The notes below the pieces were generated by a model. It ran no database searches. It was given only the letters and a program-made list of their open reading frames with translations, and had not been told where the DNA came from. Source: Streptomyces sp. A0958 (GTDB lineage: Bacteria > Actinomycetota > Actinomycetes > Streptomycetales > Streptomycetaceae). Taken from it: a DNA stretch of 64,000 nt. Positions 17,681-26,852 of the stretch are shown here, piece by piece (within the stretch, counting starts at the first letter, position 1; every line of letters begins with the position of its first letter). The translations under genes and the position numbers were made by a program. The DNA is taken from NCBI RefSeq assembly GCF_004795035.1, contig NZ_SSBK01000001.1, forward strand, positions 62,001-126,000, read 5' to 3'.

Positions 17681-20125
17681 CTACTCCGCCAGCTCCGCCG
17701 CCCCCGTGATCCGGTGGAGGGGGTACGTGCGGATCTCGTCCGCCGTGTGGTCGTACGCGGTGACGAAGCCGCCCTCCACCCGGACCGGGGCGATCACGCG
17801 CTGGCTCGCGGCGCCTTCCGCGTTGACGTAGCCGATCCAGACCGCGGAGCCGGTCATCGCGGCGGCCTGGACGGTGACCAGGGTCTCGGCGGGGGTCGTG
17901 CGGGGCAGGGCGCCGCCGGGCGACGCGGTGGTTTCGGCGTCCTTGCGGACCACCGTCGCGGCGGTGTCCCCGGCCCGGATCGCCCGGACCGCCGCGCCGA
18001 GGAGCGTGGGGTCGGGCACGGGCGGGCCCTCGGGGACGGGGACGGGGGCGGAGCGCGGCGGGGTGCGGTGGGCGCCGGCGCGGGTGATCAGGACGTCGCC
18101 GTCGGCGGACTCCGCGGCGGGCGCGTAGCCCATGTCGCGCAGCCCGTCGAGGAGGGACGCCGGATCGGTGCGGGCGGCCAGGACGGTGGGCGCGAGCCGG
18201 CGCAGCCGCAACGCGGCGGACCGCTTGTCGGCGAGGATCTCGTTGAGGACGGCCTCGTCGTCGCAGCGCACGTACGCGGAGGCGGCGCCGATCCGCAGGT
18301 GCCCGTGGCGGCGGGCCACGTCGTCGATCAGGTAGCTGAGCGGCTGCGGCACCGGCGTACGGCTGTGCGCGGCGAGGAAGGCGTGCAGGTCGGCGGCGGT
18401 CTGCCCGGCGTCCAGGGCGCGGCGCACGGACCCGGGCGTGAACCGGTACACCGTCGCGCCGCCCTTCGACTCGATGTCCGCGAGCGCGCCGAGCATCTCG
18501 GCGAGGGGGCGTTCCAGCGGGCCGGGGGCGACGGCGGTGAGGTCGGCCTGGAGGAGGACGTGGTCGAGGGGTTCGGGGAGGAGCGGGGCGAGCCGGGCGG
18601 CGGCCTCGGCGGGCCCGCCGGTGAGCAGCGCGCGGGTCTGGGAGGCGAGCGCGCCGCGCCCGGTGATGCCGAGGAGTTCGGACTCGTTCAGCGTCCACAG
18701 GGCGAGCCGGGACCGCAGGTCCATGGCGTCCCCGGCGGTCGCGGCGGCCCCGCGCAGCGGGCGTTCCCAGCGGAGCCGGGCGAGCACGGTCTCGGGGTCG
18801 GGTGCGGTGCCGGCGGGCAGCTCGGCGAGCAGGGCGAGGACGCGGTGGCGGACCTCGGGCGCGGCGGAGCGGTCGAGGTCGGAGCCGAGGGCGGACAGGG
18901 CCCGGCCCTTCGCGTCCTGGCCGCCGACCAGGCCGGAGGTGCGGGTGGCGGTGAGCCAGGCGGTGGCGAGGGAGACCCAGCGGTCCTGGGCGGGCAGCTC
19001 GGCCCAGTCGTCGTACGCGGGGGTCGGCGCGTACCGCTCGTCCGTCTCGCCGTCGGAGGCCAGCAGCCCGGCCGCGTAGGCGAGTTCGACCCAGAACGCG
19101 GCGACGGGTTCGGAGACGTCCAGCGCGGTGGCGGTCTTCTTCAGCTCGCGGACGCTGAGCCCGCCGGCCCGCAGGACGGTGGGACCGCCGCCGTTCCAGG
19201 TCTTGAGCAGTTCCTCGACGGTGGTGACCGCCAGGAACGCCTGGCCGGCCGCGGCGCTGTCCACAGCCTGTGGATCGCGTTCGGCGGCGGCGGCCACGGC
19301 GGGCGGCCGCGGCTCGGGCACCCGGTGGGCGCGCCCGGCCCGCAGGTGCAGCGCGGCCTCGCGGGGCAGCACGACGGTGCGGGTCGAGACGGGCAGCAGG
19401 AGGCCCCGGTCGCGCAGCCACTTCACGGGCGGGGTCGGGTTCGGCGTCACCTCCCCGTACGGCGGACCCCACACGAGCCGGTCGAGTACCGACAGGGCCT
19501 CCATGGGGGCGGTGTCGAGGAGTTCGCCCATCCGGGTGCGGTCGGTGAACAGCGTGGTCAGGGCGGTCACCGCGGAGACCGGGTCGTGGGTGGCGGGCAG
19601 CCCGGCGGCGGCCAGGATCTCCTGGAGCCGGCCCGGCGACATACCGGCGGTGGCCTCGGCGACGGTCGGCCCGAGACCGGTGGGGGAGGGGTGCTGCGGC
19701 GACGGCGACAGCAGCTCCCTGGCCGTACGCACCAGGCGCAGCCGGTCGTCCTCGCCCCACACCAGGGCCTGTTCGCGCAAGGTCCCGAGGGCGCCGGGCA
19801 GCGCGGCCACGATCGCGGCGCCCGCGTCGTCGCGCTGCTCGCCGTCGTCCTGCCCGTCACCGGTGAGCAGGCCGAGCAGGGTCGCGTACGGGGCGGGGTC
19901 GGGCGCGACCGCCAGCGCCTCGGCGGCCTGCAGGGCGAACCGGTCGAGGTGTTCCAGGGCGCGGACCACGGACGCACGGGTGCCGGCCCGCGTGGCGAGC
20001 TGGGTGATGTCGCCCGGCACGGGGGAGAGGAGATCGGGCCGCGCCCGCAGCAGCCCGGCCAGTGACTCGTCGTCCCGGGCGCGCAGAGCCTCGGCGAGCG
20101 TGCGCGGTGGTGTGGTCGTCCCCAT
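17681..20125 (-). CDS. Helicase-associated (XPB-partner) protein
   Basis: An 814-residue protein annotated in actinobacteria as helicase-associated or helicase C-terminal domain protein. No Walker motifs are visible. The N-terminal half is helical and alanine/leucine-rich. The C-terminal ~250 residues hold the conserved part: LPEPLDHVLLQADLTAVAPG, VYRFTPGSVRRALDAG, SYLIDDVARRHGHLRIG, and a WYL-like end (VWIGYVNAEG, then HRITG). The ATG at 20125 fits the conserved N-terminus. It is upstream of and co-oriented with the XPB helicase, separated by the repeat cluster, so a joint role in DNA transactions is plausible but unproven. Confidence 0.82.
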   Translation of the reverse strand: MGTTTPPRTLAEALRARDDESLAGLLRARPDLLSPVPGDITQLATRAGTRASVVRALEHLDRFALQAAEALAVAPDPAPYATLLGLLTGDGQDDGEQRDDAGAAIVAALPGALGTLREQALVWGEDDRLRLVRTARELLSPSPQHPSPTGLGPTVAEATAGMSPGRLQEILAAAGLPATHDPVSAVTALTTLFTDRTRMGELLDTAPMEALSVLDRLVWGPPYGEVTPNPTPPVKWLRDRGLLLPVSTRTVVLPREAALHLRAGRAHRVPEPRPPAVAAAAERDPQAVDSAAAGQAFLAVTTVEELLKTWNGGGPTVLRAGGLSVRELKKTATALDVSEPVAAFWVELAYAAGLLASDGETDERYAPTPAYDDWAELPAQDRWVSLATAWLTATRTSGLVGGQDAKGRALSALGSDLDRSAAPEVRHRVLALLAELPAGTAPDPETVLARLRWERPLRGAAATAGDAMDLRSRLALWTLNESELLGITGRGALASQTRALLTGGPAEAAARLAPLLPEPLDHVLLQADLTAVAPGPLERPLAEMLGALADIESKGGATVYRFTPGSVRRALDAGQTAADLHAFLAAHSRTPVPQPLSYLIDDVARRHGHLRIGAASAYVRCDDEAVLNEILADKRSAALRLRRLAPTVLAARTDPASLLDGLRDMGYAPAAESADGDVLITRAGAHRTPPRSAPVPVPEGPPVPDPTLLGAAVRAIRAGDTAATVVRKDAETTASPGGALPRTTPAETLVTVQAAAMTGSAVWIGYVNAEGAASQRVIAPVRVEGGFVTAYDHTADEIRTYPLHRITGAAELAE

Positions 20126-20200
20126 CCGCCCCACGGTAGTCGCTCCGGACAGCCGCGAGGGCGCTACCGTCGGTGCAGGGCGGTAGAGGGGAACCATCGC

Positions 20201-21238
20201 GTGGGGATCGAGAGCGACCAGCTGGTCTACGACTATCTGAGCCGGATCGGCGACCTGGCACAGCAGCAACAGCTGTCCTCGGGCACCCGGATGCGGCTCG
20301 TGTCGGAGCTCCGGGGCGAGATCGAACGGCAGCGCAGGGCGCAGGCGGCGGACACGCCCGGGGCGGTACGCCGCATCATCGGGGCGCTCGGCACGCCGGA
20401 CGAACTGGTCGAGGCGGCGTCGAGGACGGGCGTGGCGGCGCCGGTGCCGCAGGCCCGGGAGGAGGACCGGCCGGAGGCCACCGGCATCCCGGGCCCCCGC
20501 CGGCCGAAGCTCCGCCGGAAGGACCTCCTCCGCAAGGGCGCGTCGCAGGAGCGGAAGCCGGCACCGGCACCGCCGCAGACCTCCGCCCCGCACCGGGCCG
20601 GCACGGACGAGCTGAGTCCCGACGGCGGCGAAACGGAGTGGTGGCGCGTCGAGCCGGGCCCGTTCGACGAGTTCGGGGCGGGGACGGAGGTCCCCGGCTT
20701 CCGGGGCGGGATCGAGATCCCGGCACTCCTGAGACCTCCGGCGCCTGAGGAGGAAGCGGAGGACGAGGAACCGGAGGCGTTCCAAGAGTCCGAGGTCCCG
20801 GAGGACGAGGAGGCCGCGCTCCCGGAGCGGAGGCGGAGGCGATGGCTGCCGAAGGTGTCCCGCCGCTCCCGCTCCACCGAGGCGGCGGCCCCCGCCTCCC
20901 GCCGGGGTTTCTCCCACCCCCTGCTCCTGCTGGCGGCGGCCCTGCTGGTCACCGGAGCGGTGATGGGCTCACTGCTGGCCCTGGGGGGCGGCTGGCTGCT
21001 CGCGTACGGCTCCCGCAAACTGTCCCGCGCGGAGGCGAAGTGGGCCGCCCTGGGCCTGCCCGGAGTGGTCGCGGCGGGCGCCGCGGTCTGGCTGTGGGGC
21101 CGCATGGAGGGCCGCTGGGGCGCCCCCATCCCGGAACACGGCATGGCGGACGCGCTGAGCGACGTATGGCCGGTGACGATTCGCACGGCGGCGGTGGCAT
21201 CGGCGGTGTTCCTGGTGTGGCGAGCGAGGCGCGGGTAG
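20201..21238 (+). CDS. Membrane protein with HAAS-like N-terminal domain
   Basis: A 345-residue protein. The first ~70 residues (VYDYLSRIGDLAQQQQL, then RLVSELRGEIERQRR and GTPDELVEAA) resemble the HAAS sensor helices found in DUF1700-type membrane proteins. A long acidic and proline-rich linker follows, then three to four membrane helices from about residue 235 (LLLLAAALLVTGAVMGSLLA onward). GTG at 20201 with GAGGGG upstream. HAAS domains usually pair with PadR regulators; none is adjacent. Role unknown. Confidence 0.75.
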   Translation: MGIESDQLVYDYLSRIGDLAQQQQLSSGTRMRLVSELRGEIERQRRAQAADTPGAVRRIIGALGTPDELVEAASRTGVAAPVPQAREEDRPEATGIPGPRRPKLRRKDLLRKGASQERKPAPAPPQTSAPHRAGTDELSPDGGETEWWRVEPGPFDEFGAGTEVPGFRGGIEIPALLRPPAPEEEAEDEEPEAFQESEVPEDEEAALPERRRRRWLPKVSRRSRSTEAAAPASRRGFSHPLLLLAAALLVTGAVMGSLLALGGGWLLAYGSRKLSRAEAKWAALGLPGVVAAGAAVWLWGRMEGRWGAPIPEHGMADALSDVWPVTIRTAAVASAVFLVWRARRG

Positions 21239-21254
21239 CCCGGCGACCTGCCCC

Positions 21255-21282
21255 AGCCCGTCCGGCGTTCGAGGACGGGACC
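21255..21282 (-). repeat. GTCCTCGA hairpin box (inverted)
   Basis: CCCGTCCGGCGTTCGAGGAC, a single variant of the dispersed hairpin box just after the membrane protein gene, probably acting as its terminator. Confidence 0.6.
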
Positions 21283-21370
21283 GTCCGCCGGGGGGAACCC
21301 GGGCTCACGTGCGCGGACGAGCCGAGGCCCGTAACCGCCCCACCCCCCGGCCGCAGGCCGACCCGGCACA

Positions 21371-21994
21371 ATGGACGTCATGGCTCCGCATCCGCTCACG
21401 GTCGGCTTCGACCTGGACATGACGCTCATCGACTCCCGCCCCGGCATCAAGGCCGCCTACCTGGCGCTCGTCGCCGAGACGGGCGCCGTGATCGACACCG
21501 ACCTGGTGGTGAGCCGCCTCGGCCCGCCGCTGGAGGAGGAGCTGGCGAACTGGTTCCCGTCCGCCGAGGTGCCCGCGGTGGCGGACCGGTACCGGGAGAT
21601 GTACCCGGCCTACGCGATCACCCCGACGCTCGCCATGCCGGGCGCCCGGGAGGCGGTCGAGGCGATCCGGGAGAGGGGCGGGCGGACTGTCGTCGTCACC
21701 GCCAAGTACGAGCCGAACGCCAAGCTGCACCTGTCGCACCTGGGCATCGAACCCGACGTGATCGTGGGCGACCTCTGGGCGGAGGGCAAGGCGGTGGCCC
21801 TGCGCGAGCACGGCGCCACGGTCTACGTGGGCGACCACATAGGCGACGTACGCGGCGCCCGCGCGGCGAACGCGGTCTCGGTGGGCGTGACGACCGGCCC
21901 GTGCGACGCGGACGCACTCCGTGCGGCGGGGGCGGACACCGTCCTGTCGTCGCTCGCGGAGCTGCCGGCGTGGCTGGAGACGTACGCGGGCTAG
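21371..21994 (+). CDS. HAD-family phosphatase
   Basis: A 207-residue phosphoglycolate-phosphatase-like HAD hydrolase. Motif I is FDLDMTLIDSR (about residues 13-23; both nucleophile aspartates present), motif II VVVTAKY, the motif III lysine lies near WAEGKA, and motif IV is YVGDHIGDV. Cytoplasmic. Possible substrates are small phosphate esters; none can be singled out. Its TAG shares the CTAG with the stop of the convergent small membrane gene. Confidence 0.88.
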   Translation: MDVMAPHPLTVGFDLDMTLIDSRPGIKAAYLALVAETGAVIDTDLVVSRLGPPLEEELANWFPSAEVPAVADRYREMYPAYAITPTLAMPGAREAVEAIRERGGRTVVVTAKYEPNAKLHLSHLGIEPDVIVGDLWAEGKAVALREHGATVYVGDHIGDVRGARAANAVSVGVTTGPCDADALRAAGADTVLSSLAELPAWLETYAG

Positions 21995-22224
21995 TCCGCT
22001 GCCCGCGCCCGCGCCCCCGCCCGTACCGACCGCACCACGCCCGCCGCGGCGATCAGGAAACCGACGCCCATCAGCATGCACAGGGACCAGAAGACGGACG
22101 GCAGCGGGTGGGTGCCGAGGAAGAGGGGGGCCATGGTGGCGAGGGTGGAGAGGGCGCCGACGAGGAAGACGATCGCGCCGATCCGGACGAGCCGGTCACC
22201 CGGGCCAGAAGATGGAGTGCTCAC
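21991..22224 (-). CDS. Small two-helix membrane protein
   Basis: A 77-residue protein with two membrane segments (IGAIVFLVGALSTLATMAPL and SVFWSLCMLMGVGFLIAAAG) and a basic C-terminus. The GTG at 22224 has GGCGGG just upstream. It overlaps the HAD gene stop by 4 bp, tail to tail. Function unknown. Confidence 0.7.
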   Translation of the reverse strand: MSTPSSGPGDRLVRIGAIVFLVGALSTLATMAPLFLGTHPLPSVFWSLCMLMGVGFLIAAAGVVRSVRAGARARAAD

Positions 22225-22435
22225 CCCGCCAGGGTAGTTGCCGGGTGCGGCGAAACCGTGCCCGGGCGCCCTGCGGGTGAAGCAGGTGCCGTTTCCGGAC
22301 ACAGTCCGGATGACCAGGCTTGACGAGGGGTACTTCACCTGTGGAGGCTTCAGCCAGCAGGGGAGCACGACCACAGGACGGCCTGACCTGCTGAGGGCTT
22401 TGTTCCGGCATACGGGTTGAGATGGGGTGCGTGCT

Positions 22436-22819
22436 TTGCCGACTGGCAAGGTCAAGTGGTTCAACAGTGAGAAGGGCTTCGGCTTTCTCTCCCGCGACGA
22501 CGGCAGCGACGTCTTCGTGCACTCGTCCGTGCTCCCGGCCGGGGTCGACGCTCTCAAGCCCGGTCAGCGCGTCGAATTCGGCGTGGTCGCCGGCCAGCGC
22601 GGCGACCAGGCGCTTTCCGTGGTGATCCTCGATCCCACCCCGTCCGTCGCGGCCGCCCAGCGCCGCAAACCGGACGAGCTGGCGTCGATCGTCCAGGACC
22701 TGACCACCGTGCTGGAGAACATCACGCCGATGCTGGAGCGCGGCCGCTACCCCGACAAGGCCGCAGGCGCCAAGATCGCCGGCCTGCTGAGGGCGGTCGC
22801 GGACCAGCTCGACGTCTGA
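22436..22819 (+). CDS. Cold-shock-domain protein with C-terminal extension
   Basis: A 127-residue protein. The first ~68 residues are a cold-shock domain with RNP1 KGFGFL and RNP2 VFVHSSVL, which binds single-stranded RNA/DNA. A conserved helical extension (LASIVQDLTTVLENITPML) follows, typical of one Streptomyces CSD paralogue. The TTG at 22436 gives the standard start (M/L-PTGKVKWF); a GTG at 22427 would add three residues. The 210-bp upstream region shows no gene. Confidence 0.9.
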   Translation: MPTGKVKWFNSEKGFGFLSRDDGSDVFVHSSVLPAGVDALKPGQRVEFGVVAGQRGDQALSVVILDPTPSVAAAQRRKPDELASIVQDLTTVLENITPMLERGRYPDKAAGAKIAGLLRAVADQLDV

Positions 22820-22915
22820 GCCGTGGCGCGGCGCGGGAGCGGACGCCCCGACCGGGGCCGCCCGCACCCGCGTTCCGCGTGGGCGACGTCGACCGCACCG
22901 GTGTGTCCGGACACG

Positions 22916-23779
22916 TCAGACGAACGACAGCGCGTCCGGGCCGAGCGGCGGGACCAGGCCCTCGGCGGCGGCGCGGGTCAGCAGGCCGCGGATCGCCGCG
23001 TAGCCGTCCTCGCCCAGGTCGGCGGTGAACTCGTTGACGTACAGACCGATGTGCTGGTCCGCGACGGACGGGTCCATCTCCTGGGCGTGCTCCAGCACGT
23101 ACGGCCGTGACGCCTCCGGGTCGTCCCAGGCCATCCGGACCGACGTACGCACCGACTCGGCGAGCAGCTTCAGCGTGTCCGCGCCCAGGGAGCGCTTGGC
23201 GATGATCGCGCCGAGCGGGATCGGCAGGCCGGTGGTGTCCTCCCAGTGCCGGCCCATGTCGGCCAGGTTGTGCAGGCCGTAGTTCTGGTACGTGAAGCGC
23301 GCCTCGTGGATGACGAGACCGGCGTCCACCTTGCCGTCCCGGACCGCCGGCATGATCTCGTCGAACGGCAGGACGACGATCTCGCCGGCCCCGCCCGGCA
23401 CCACGTCGGCCGCCCAGAGGCGGAACAGCAGATAGGCCGTCGAGCGCTCGCTCGGTACGGCCACGGTCTTGCCCGTCAGGTCCGTGCCCGCCTCGCGCGT
23501 GAGGACCAGCGGGCCGCAGCCCCGGCCCAGCGCCCCGCCGCACGGCAGCAGCGCGTACTCGTCGAGGACCCAGGGCAGCACCGCGTACGACACCTTGAGC
23601 ACGTCCAGCTCGCCGCGCTCGGCCATGCCGTTGGTGAGGTCGATGTCGGCGAACGTGACGTCGAGCGCGGGCGCGTCGGGAACCCTGCCGTGCGCCCAGG
23701 CGTCGAAGACGAACGTGTCGTTCGGGCACGGCGAGAAAGCGATGCGCAGCGCGTCAGCTGCCGGTGTCGTCTCGGTCAT
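22916..23779 (-). CDS. mqnD: 1,4-dihydroxy-6-naphthoate synthase MqnD
   Basis: A 287-residue periplasmic-binding-protein-fold enzyme of the futalosine menaquinone pathway; it converts cyclic dehypoxanthine futalosine to 1,4-dihydroxy-6-naphthoate. Diagnostic parts are FSPCPNDTFVFDAW at the N-terminus, DLTNGMAERGELDVLKVSYA and IHEARFTYQNYGL. The start at 23779 overlaps the end of mqnB by 26 bp, so the two are translationally coupled. mqnA and mqnC are not in the window, as expected from their separate positions in Streptomyces. Confidence 0.96.
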   Translation of the reverse strand: MTETTPAADALRIAFSPCPNDTFVFDAWAHGRVPDAPALDVTFADIDLTNGMAERGELDVLKVSYAVLPWVLDEYALLPCGGALGRGCGPLVLTREAGTDLTGKTVAVPSERSTAYLLFRLWAADVVPGGAGEIVVLPFDEIMPAVRDGKVDAGLVIHEARFTYQNYGLHNLADMGRHWEDTTGLPIPLGAIIAKRSLGADTLKLLAESVRTSVRMAWDDPEASRPYVLEHAQEMDPSVADQHIGLYVNEFTADLGEDGYAAIRGLLTRAAAEGLVPPLGPDALSFV

Positions 23780-24464
23780 GGCGGGTCCAGCCTTCCAGTA
23801 CGGGTATGAGCTTCCCGAACGCCTCGGTCAGCGCGGACAGCGCGTCGCCGATGCGCCAGGCGGCGCGGTCGCGCGGGCCGACCGCGTTCGACACGGCCCT
23901 GATCTCCAGGACGGGCACGCCCCGCAGGCCGGCCGCCTCCGCGACTCCGAAGCCCTCCATGGCCTCGGCGAGGGCGCCGGGGTGCGCGGCGAGGAGGGCG
24001 GCGGCGCGTTCGGCGCTGCCGGTGACGGTGGAGACGGTGAGGACGTCGCCGGTCCGGGCGCCCGTCGCGGTGGCCGCCTCCCGTACCAGCGCGGGCGGCG
24101 GCGCGAACCGGTCGCGGCCGAAACCGAGCGCCGTCACCGGCAGGAAGCCGTCCGGGGTGTCCGCGCCCAGATCGGCGGCCACGATCGCGCTCGCGACGAC
24201 GAGCGAGCCGAGCGGGGCGGACGGGACGAAGCCGCCGCCGATGCCCGCCGAGACCACCAGGTCGTAGCGCTCCGCCGCCAGGGCGTACGCGGCCGAGGCC
24301 GCCGCCGCGGCCGGTCCCGCACCGCCCGCCAGCACGTCGAGCGGGCCCGCCCGGTGGATCTCCGCACCCGGCACCGTACGCACGGACAGGGCGGAGGCAT
24401 CCCCGTACGCACGCGTGACCGCGTCCCGTTCCACCGGGACAGCGGTCACGACGAGCACACGCAC
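23754..24464 (-). CDS. mqnB: Futalosine hydrolase MqnB
   Basis: A 236-residue nucleoside-phosphorylase-fold hydrolase that splits futalosine (or aminofutalosine) into dehypoxanthine futalosine and the base. Characteristic regions are VSAGIGGGFVP, ADLGADTPDGF and AEAMEGFGVAEAA with the catalytic acid and MEG motif. The GTG at 24464 has AAGGA nine bases upstream. First gene of the mqnB-mqnD operon. Confidence 0.94.
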   Translation of the reverse strand: MRVLVVTAVPVERDAVTRAYGDASALSVRTVPGAEIHRAGPLDVLAGGAGPAAAAASAAYALAAERYDLVVSAGIGGGFVPSAPLGSLVVASAIVAADLGADTPDGFLPVTALGFGRDRFAPPPALVREAATATGARTGDVLTVSTVTGSAERAAALLAAHPGALAEAMEGFGVAEAAGLRGVPVLEIRAVSNAVGPRDRAAWRIGDALSALTEAFGKLIPVLEGWTRHDRDDTGS

Positions 24465-24494
24465 GAAGAGGGGTCCTTCGAGGTCGGGAGGGGG

Positions 24495-24974
24495 TCAGTC
24501 GGTCTTCTTCAGTTCGAAGTGCCAGATGCCGACCAGGTCCTTGCCCTTCGTCTCCACCACGCTGACCTGCGTCTTGTCCGCGGTCTCGCCGGTCTGGCTG
24601 GAGAAGAAGGCGCTGCCCGGGATGGAGCGGTACGTCTTCTTGTACGGCTCCTGCTCGGCCTGCTGGCCGTTGATGAACAGCGTCCAGCCGTGGTCCGCGA
24701 TGGTGGGGTCGACGCCGAAGTGGACCTTGTCGTCCATCGCGACCTTGACGGTCTTCTCCGCCTCCTTGTTGAGGCAGCTCTTGTACTCGGATTCCTTGAG
24801 GGCCTTGCCGTCGTTGTAGCAGGCGGCCTCGGTGCTCACCGAGTTGTCGCCGACCGTCACGGTGGCGAGCGGCGTCGGCTTGTCGCAGGCGGAGAGGACG
24901 AGGAGTCCCGCGGACACGGCACCAAGAGCGACGCCGATTCGACGGCCCTTACCGGAGAAGAACGCAACGGTCAT
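24495..24974 (-). CDS. DUF2771 lipoprotein
   Basis: A 159-residue protein with a lipobox, VLSAC (Cys about residue 30), after a basic and hydrophobic leader, so it is probably lipid-anchored outside the membrane. The rest matches DUF2771 (HFGVDPTIADHGWTLFING and WHFELKK). Function unknown. It sits 30 bp before mqnB on the same strand and may be cotranscribed. Confidence 0.87.
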   Translation of the reverse strand: MTVAFFSGKGRRIGVALGAVSAGLLVLSACDKPTPLATVTVGDNSVSTEAACYNDGKALKESEYKSCLNKEAEKTVKVAMDDKVHFGVDPTIADHGWTLFINGQQAEQEPYKKTYRSIPGSAFFSSQTGETADKTQVSVVETKGKDLVGIWHFELKKTD

Positions 24975-25001
24975 GGGCCGAAGGCTATCGGTCGCCCCGG
25001 C

Positions 25002-26432
25002 TCACGCCACGCGGGGGTGCGGCGAGCCGCGCCGCGCGGCGCCCAGCAGCCCCCGTACGGAGGTGGACGCGCCGAGCGCGAGGAGGCCCGCGGCGACCGA
25101 CATGCCCAGTACGCCGTTGAGGGGGAGGGCGATCCCGATCGCGCCACCGGCCACCCAGGCCATCTGGAGCAGGGTCTCGGAGCGGGCGAACGCGGAGGTC
25201 CGCACCTCCTCCGGCACGTCGCGCTGGATCATCGCGTCCAGCGACAGCTTCGACAGGGCCTGCGTGAGGCCCGCCGTCGCGGCGAGCGCGGCGACCATGA
25301 CCGTGCTGAAGAAGATGGCCGCAAGGACGGCGACGCCCAGGGCCAGGCCCAGCACCGAGGCGATGATGACCTCGGGGCCGCGGGCCCTGAGCCAGGAGCC
25401 CACCGCCGTGCCCAGCGCGTTGCCCACGCCGGCCGCGACGCCGACGATGCCCAGCGAGATCGCGGCGCTCTGCCCGGACAGCGGGTGCTCGCGCAGCATG
25501 AACGCCAGGAAGAAGATCAGGAAGCCGGAGAGCGCCCGGTGCGAGGCGTTGGCCTGGAGCCCGTGCAGGACGGACGGGCCGACGGACCGCAGCCCCGGAC
25601 GCCGCTCGCCGTTCTCCTTCCTCTTCCGCTCCTTGGGCCCGCTCTGCCGGGAGGAGGACCGCGGCGGCTGCGGCCGGGGCGCGCCCTCGCCGTGCGGCGG
25701 CACCAGCTGCGCCCTGCGCTCGCCCTTCGCCGAGTCCACCTTCGGCGGCAACGTGAACGCGAGGACCGTGCCGCCGACGAAGATCGCGCACGCCCCGTAC
25801 AGCGGCCACGGCGGGCCGATGGTCTGCAGCCCCGCCCCGATCGGCGCGGCGACACCGGTGGCCAGCAGTCCGGCGAGGGTCACCCGGGAGTTCGCCTTCA
25901 CCAGCGAGAAGCGCGGTGGCAGCAACCGCGGTACGACGGCGCTGCGCACCACCCCGTAGGCCTTCGAGCAGACCAGGACGCCGAGCGCCGCCGGGTACAG
26001 CTCCAGGCCGCCGGTGGCGACCGCGCCCGACATGGTGAGCGCCAGCAGCGCGCGGGCCAGCATGGAACCGGCCATCGCGGCGCGGCGGCCGTGCGGCAGG
26101 CGGTCCAGGAGCGGGCCGATGACCGGGGCGAGCAGGATGAACGGCGCCATCGTCACGGCGAGGTACAGCGCGACCCGGCCGCGCGCCTGGTCCGTCGGTA
26201 CGGAGAAGAACACGGTGGACGCGAGGGCGACGGTGATCATCACGTCGCCCGCGCCGTTCACCGCGTGCAGCTCGATCAGTTTGCCGAGGCCGCTCTCTCC
26301 GGCGCCGTGCGCGTGCGTCGCCCTGCGGATGGAGCGGGCGGCGGCGGTGAACGGGGACCTCAGGGCACGGCCGATCGACCGCCCCGTCCTGCGGAGCGGG
26401 CCGGGACCGTCGTGCGACCTGGCAGAAGCCAC
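25002..26432 (-). CDS. MFS transporter
   Basis: A 476-residue protein with about 12 membrane segments and a long basic N-terminus. The loop between helices 6 and 7 (about 240-290) is extended, basic and proline-rich (PRSSSRQSGPKERKRKE). Conserved family sequence PVIGPLLDRLPHGRRAAM fits MFS motif A. The substrate is not evident. The GTG at 26432 is the likely start, though its ribosome site is weak. Position next to the DUF2771-mqn genes is conserved in Streptomyces as I recall. Confidence 0.82.
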   Translation of the reverse strand: MASARSHDGPGPLRRTGRSIGRALRSPFTAAARSIRRATHAHGAGESGLGKLIELHAVNGAGDVMITVALASTVFFSVPTDQARGRVALYLAVTMAPFILLAPVIGPLLDRLPHGRRAAMAGSMLARALLALTMSGAVATGGLELYPAALGVLVCSKAYGVVRSAVVPRLLPPRFSLVKANSRVTLAGLLATGVAAPIGAGLQTIGPPWPLYGACAIFVGGTVLAFTLPPKVDSAKGERRAQLVPPHGEGAPRPQPPRSSSRQSGPKERKRKENGERRPGLRSVGPSVLHGLQANASHRALSGFLIFFLAFMLREHPLSGQSAAISLGIVGVAAGVGNALGTAVGSWLRARGPEVIIASVLGLALGVAVLAAIFFSTVMVAALAATAGLTQALSKLSLDAMIQRDVPEEVRTSAFARSETLLQMAWVAGGAIGIALPLNGVLGMSVAAGLLALGASTSVRGLLGAARRGSPHPRVA

Positions 26433-26440
26433 TTGGTCAT

Positions 26441-26852
26441 AGTGCCCCAGGACCGGGCGATGCGAACCGGGATCGGGGCGGGGCGCGAGCGGGACCGCCC
26501 CGTCGGGTCAGTGATCGACCAGGTGGCGGGGGGTGCGGAGGGGGGCGGCGCGGGTGCGGAGGCGGCCTCGCGAAGGCGCGTCACCGTGCCGGATACGGCG
26601 TCGTTCGGGACGGGCAGGTGGGCGGGGAGCGGCGGAGAGGGTAGCGTGCGTAGCGCGCCACCGGCGGTTGTTCTCGGCCGCGCGCCTCTCGGCGATCCCG
26701 CAGAATGGATTGCGGAAGGCGTGCCCGAGGCTGGCCCAACGGGTGTGGACGTCGACGCGGCCCCCAGGTCCGCTCCGTCCGCGACCGTATGGCCGAAACC
26801 GATGGATGTGCTGGCGCGCTCGTGAGACTGGCGTAGGAGAGAAGCGAGACCT
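26441..26852. other. Intergenic region, no gene seen
   Basis: About 410 bp between divergent MFS and DUF3027 genes. Open frames here are compositional shadows. It must contain the promoters of both genes; no clear operator or RNA structure was recognised. Confidence 0.4.

Noticed and set aside
23469-26825. 1118-codon plus-strand frame across mqnB, DUF2771 and the MFS gene
   Set aside because: Antisense to three well-supported genes, residues dominated by Arg/Gly/Ala typical of GC shadows.
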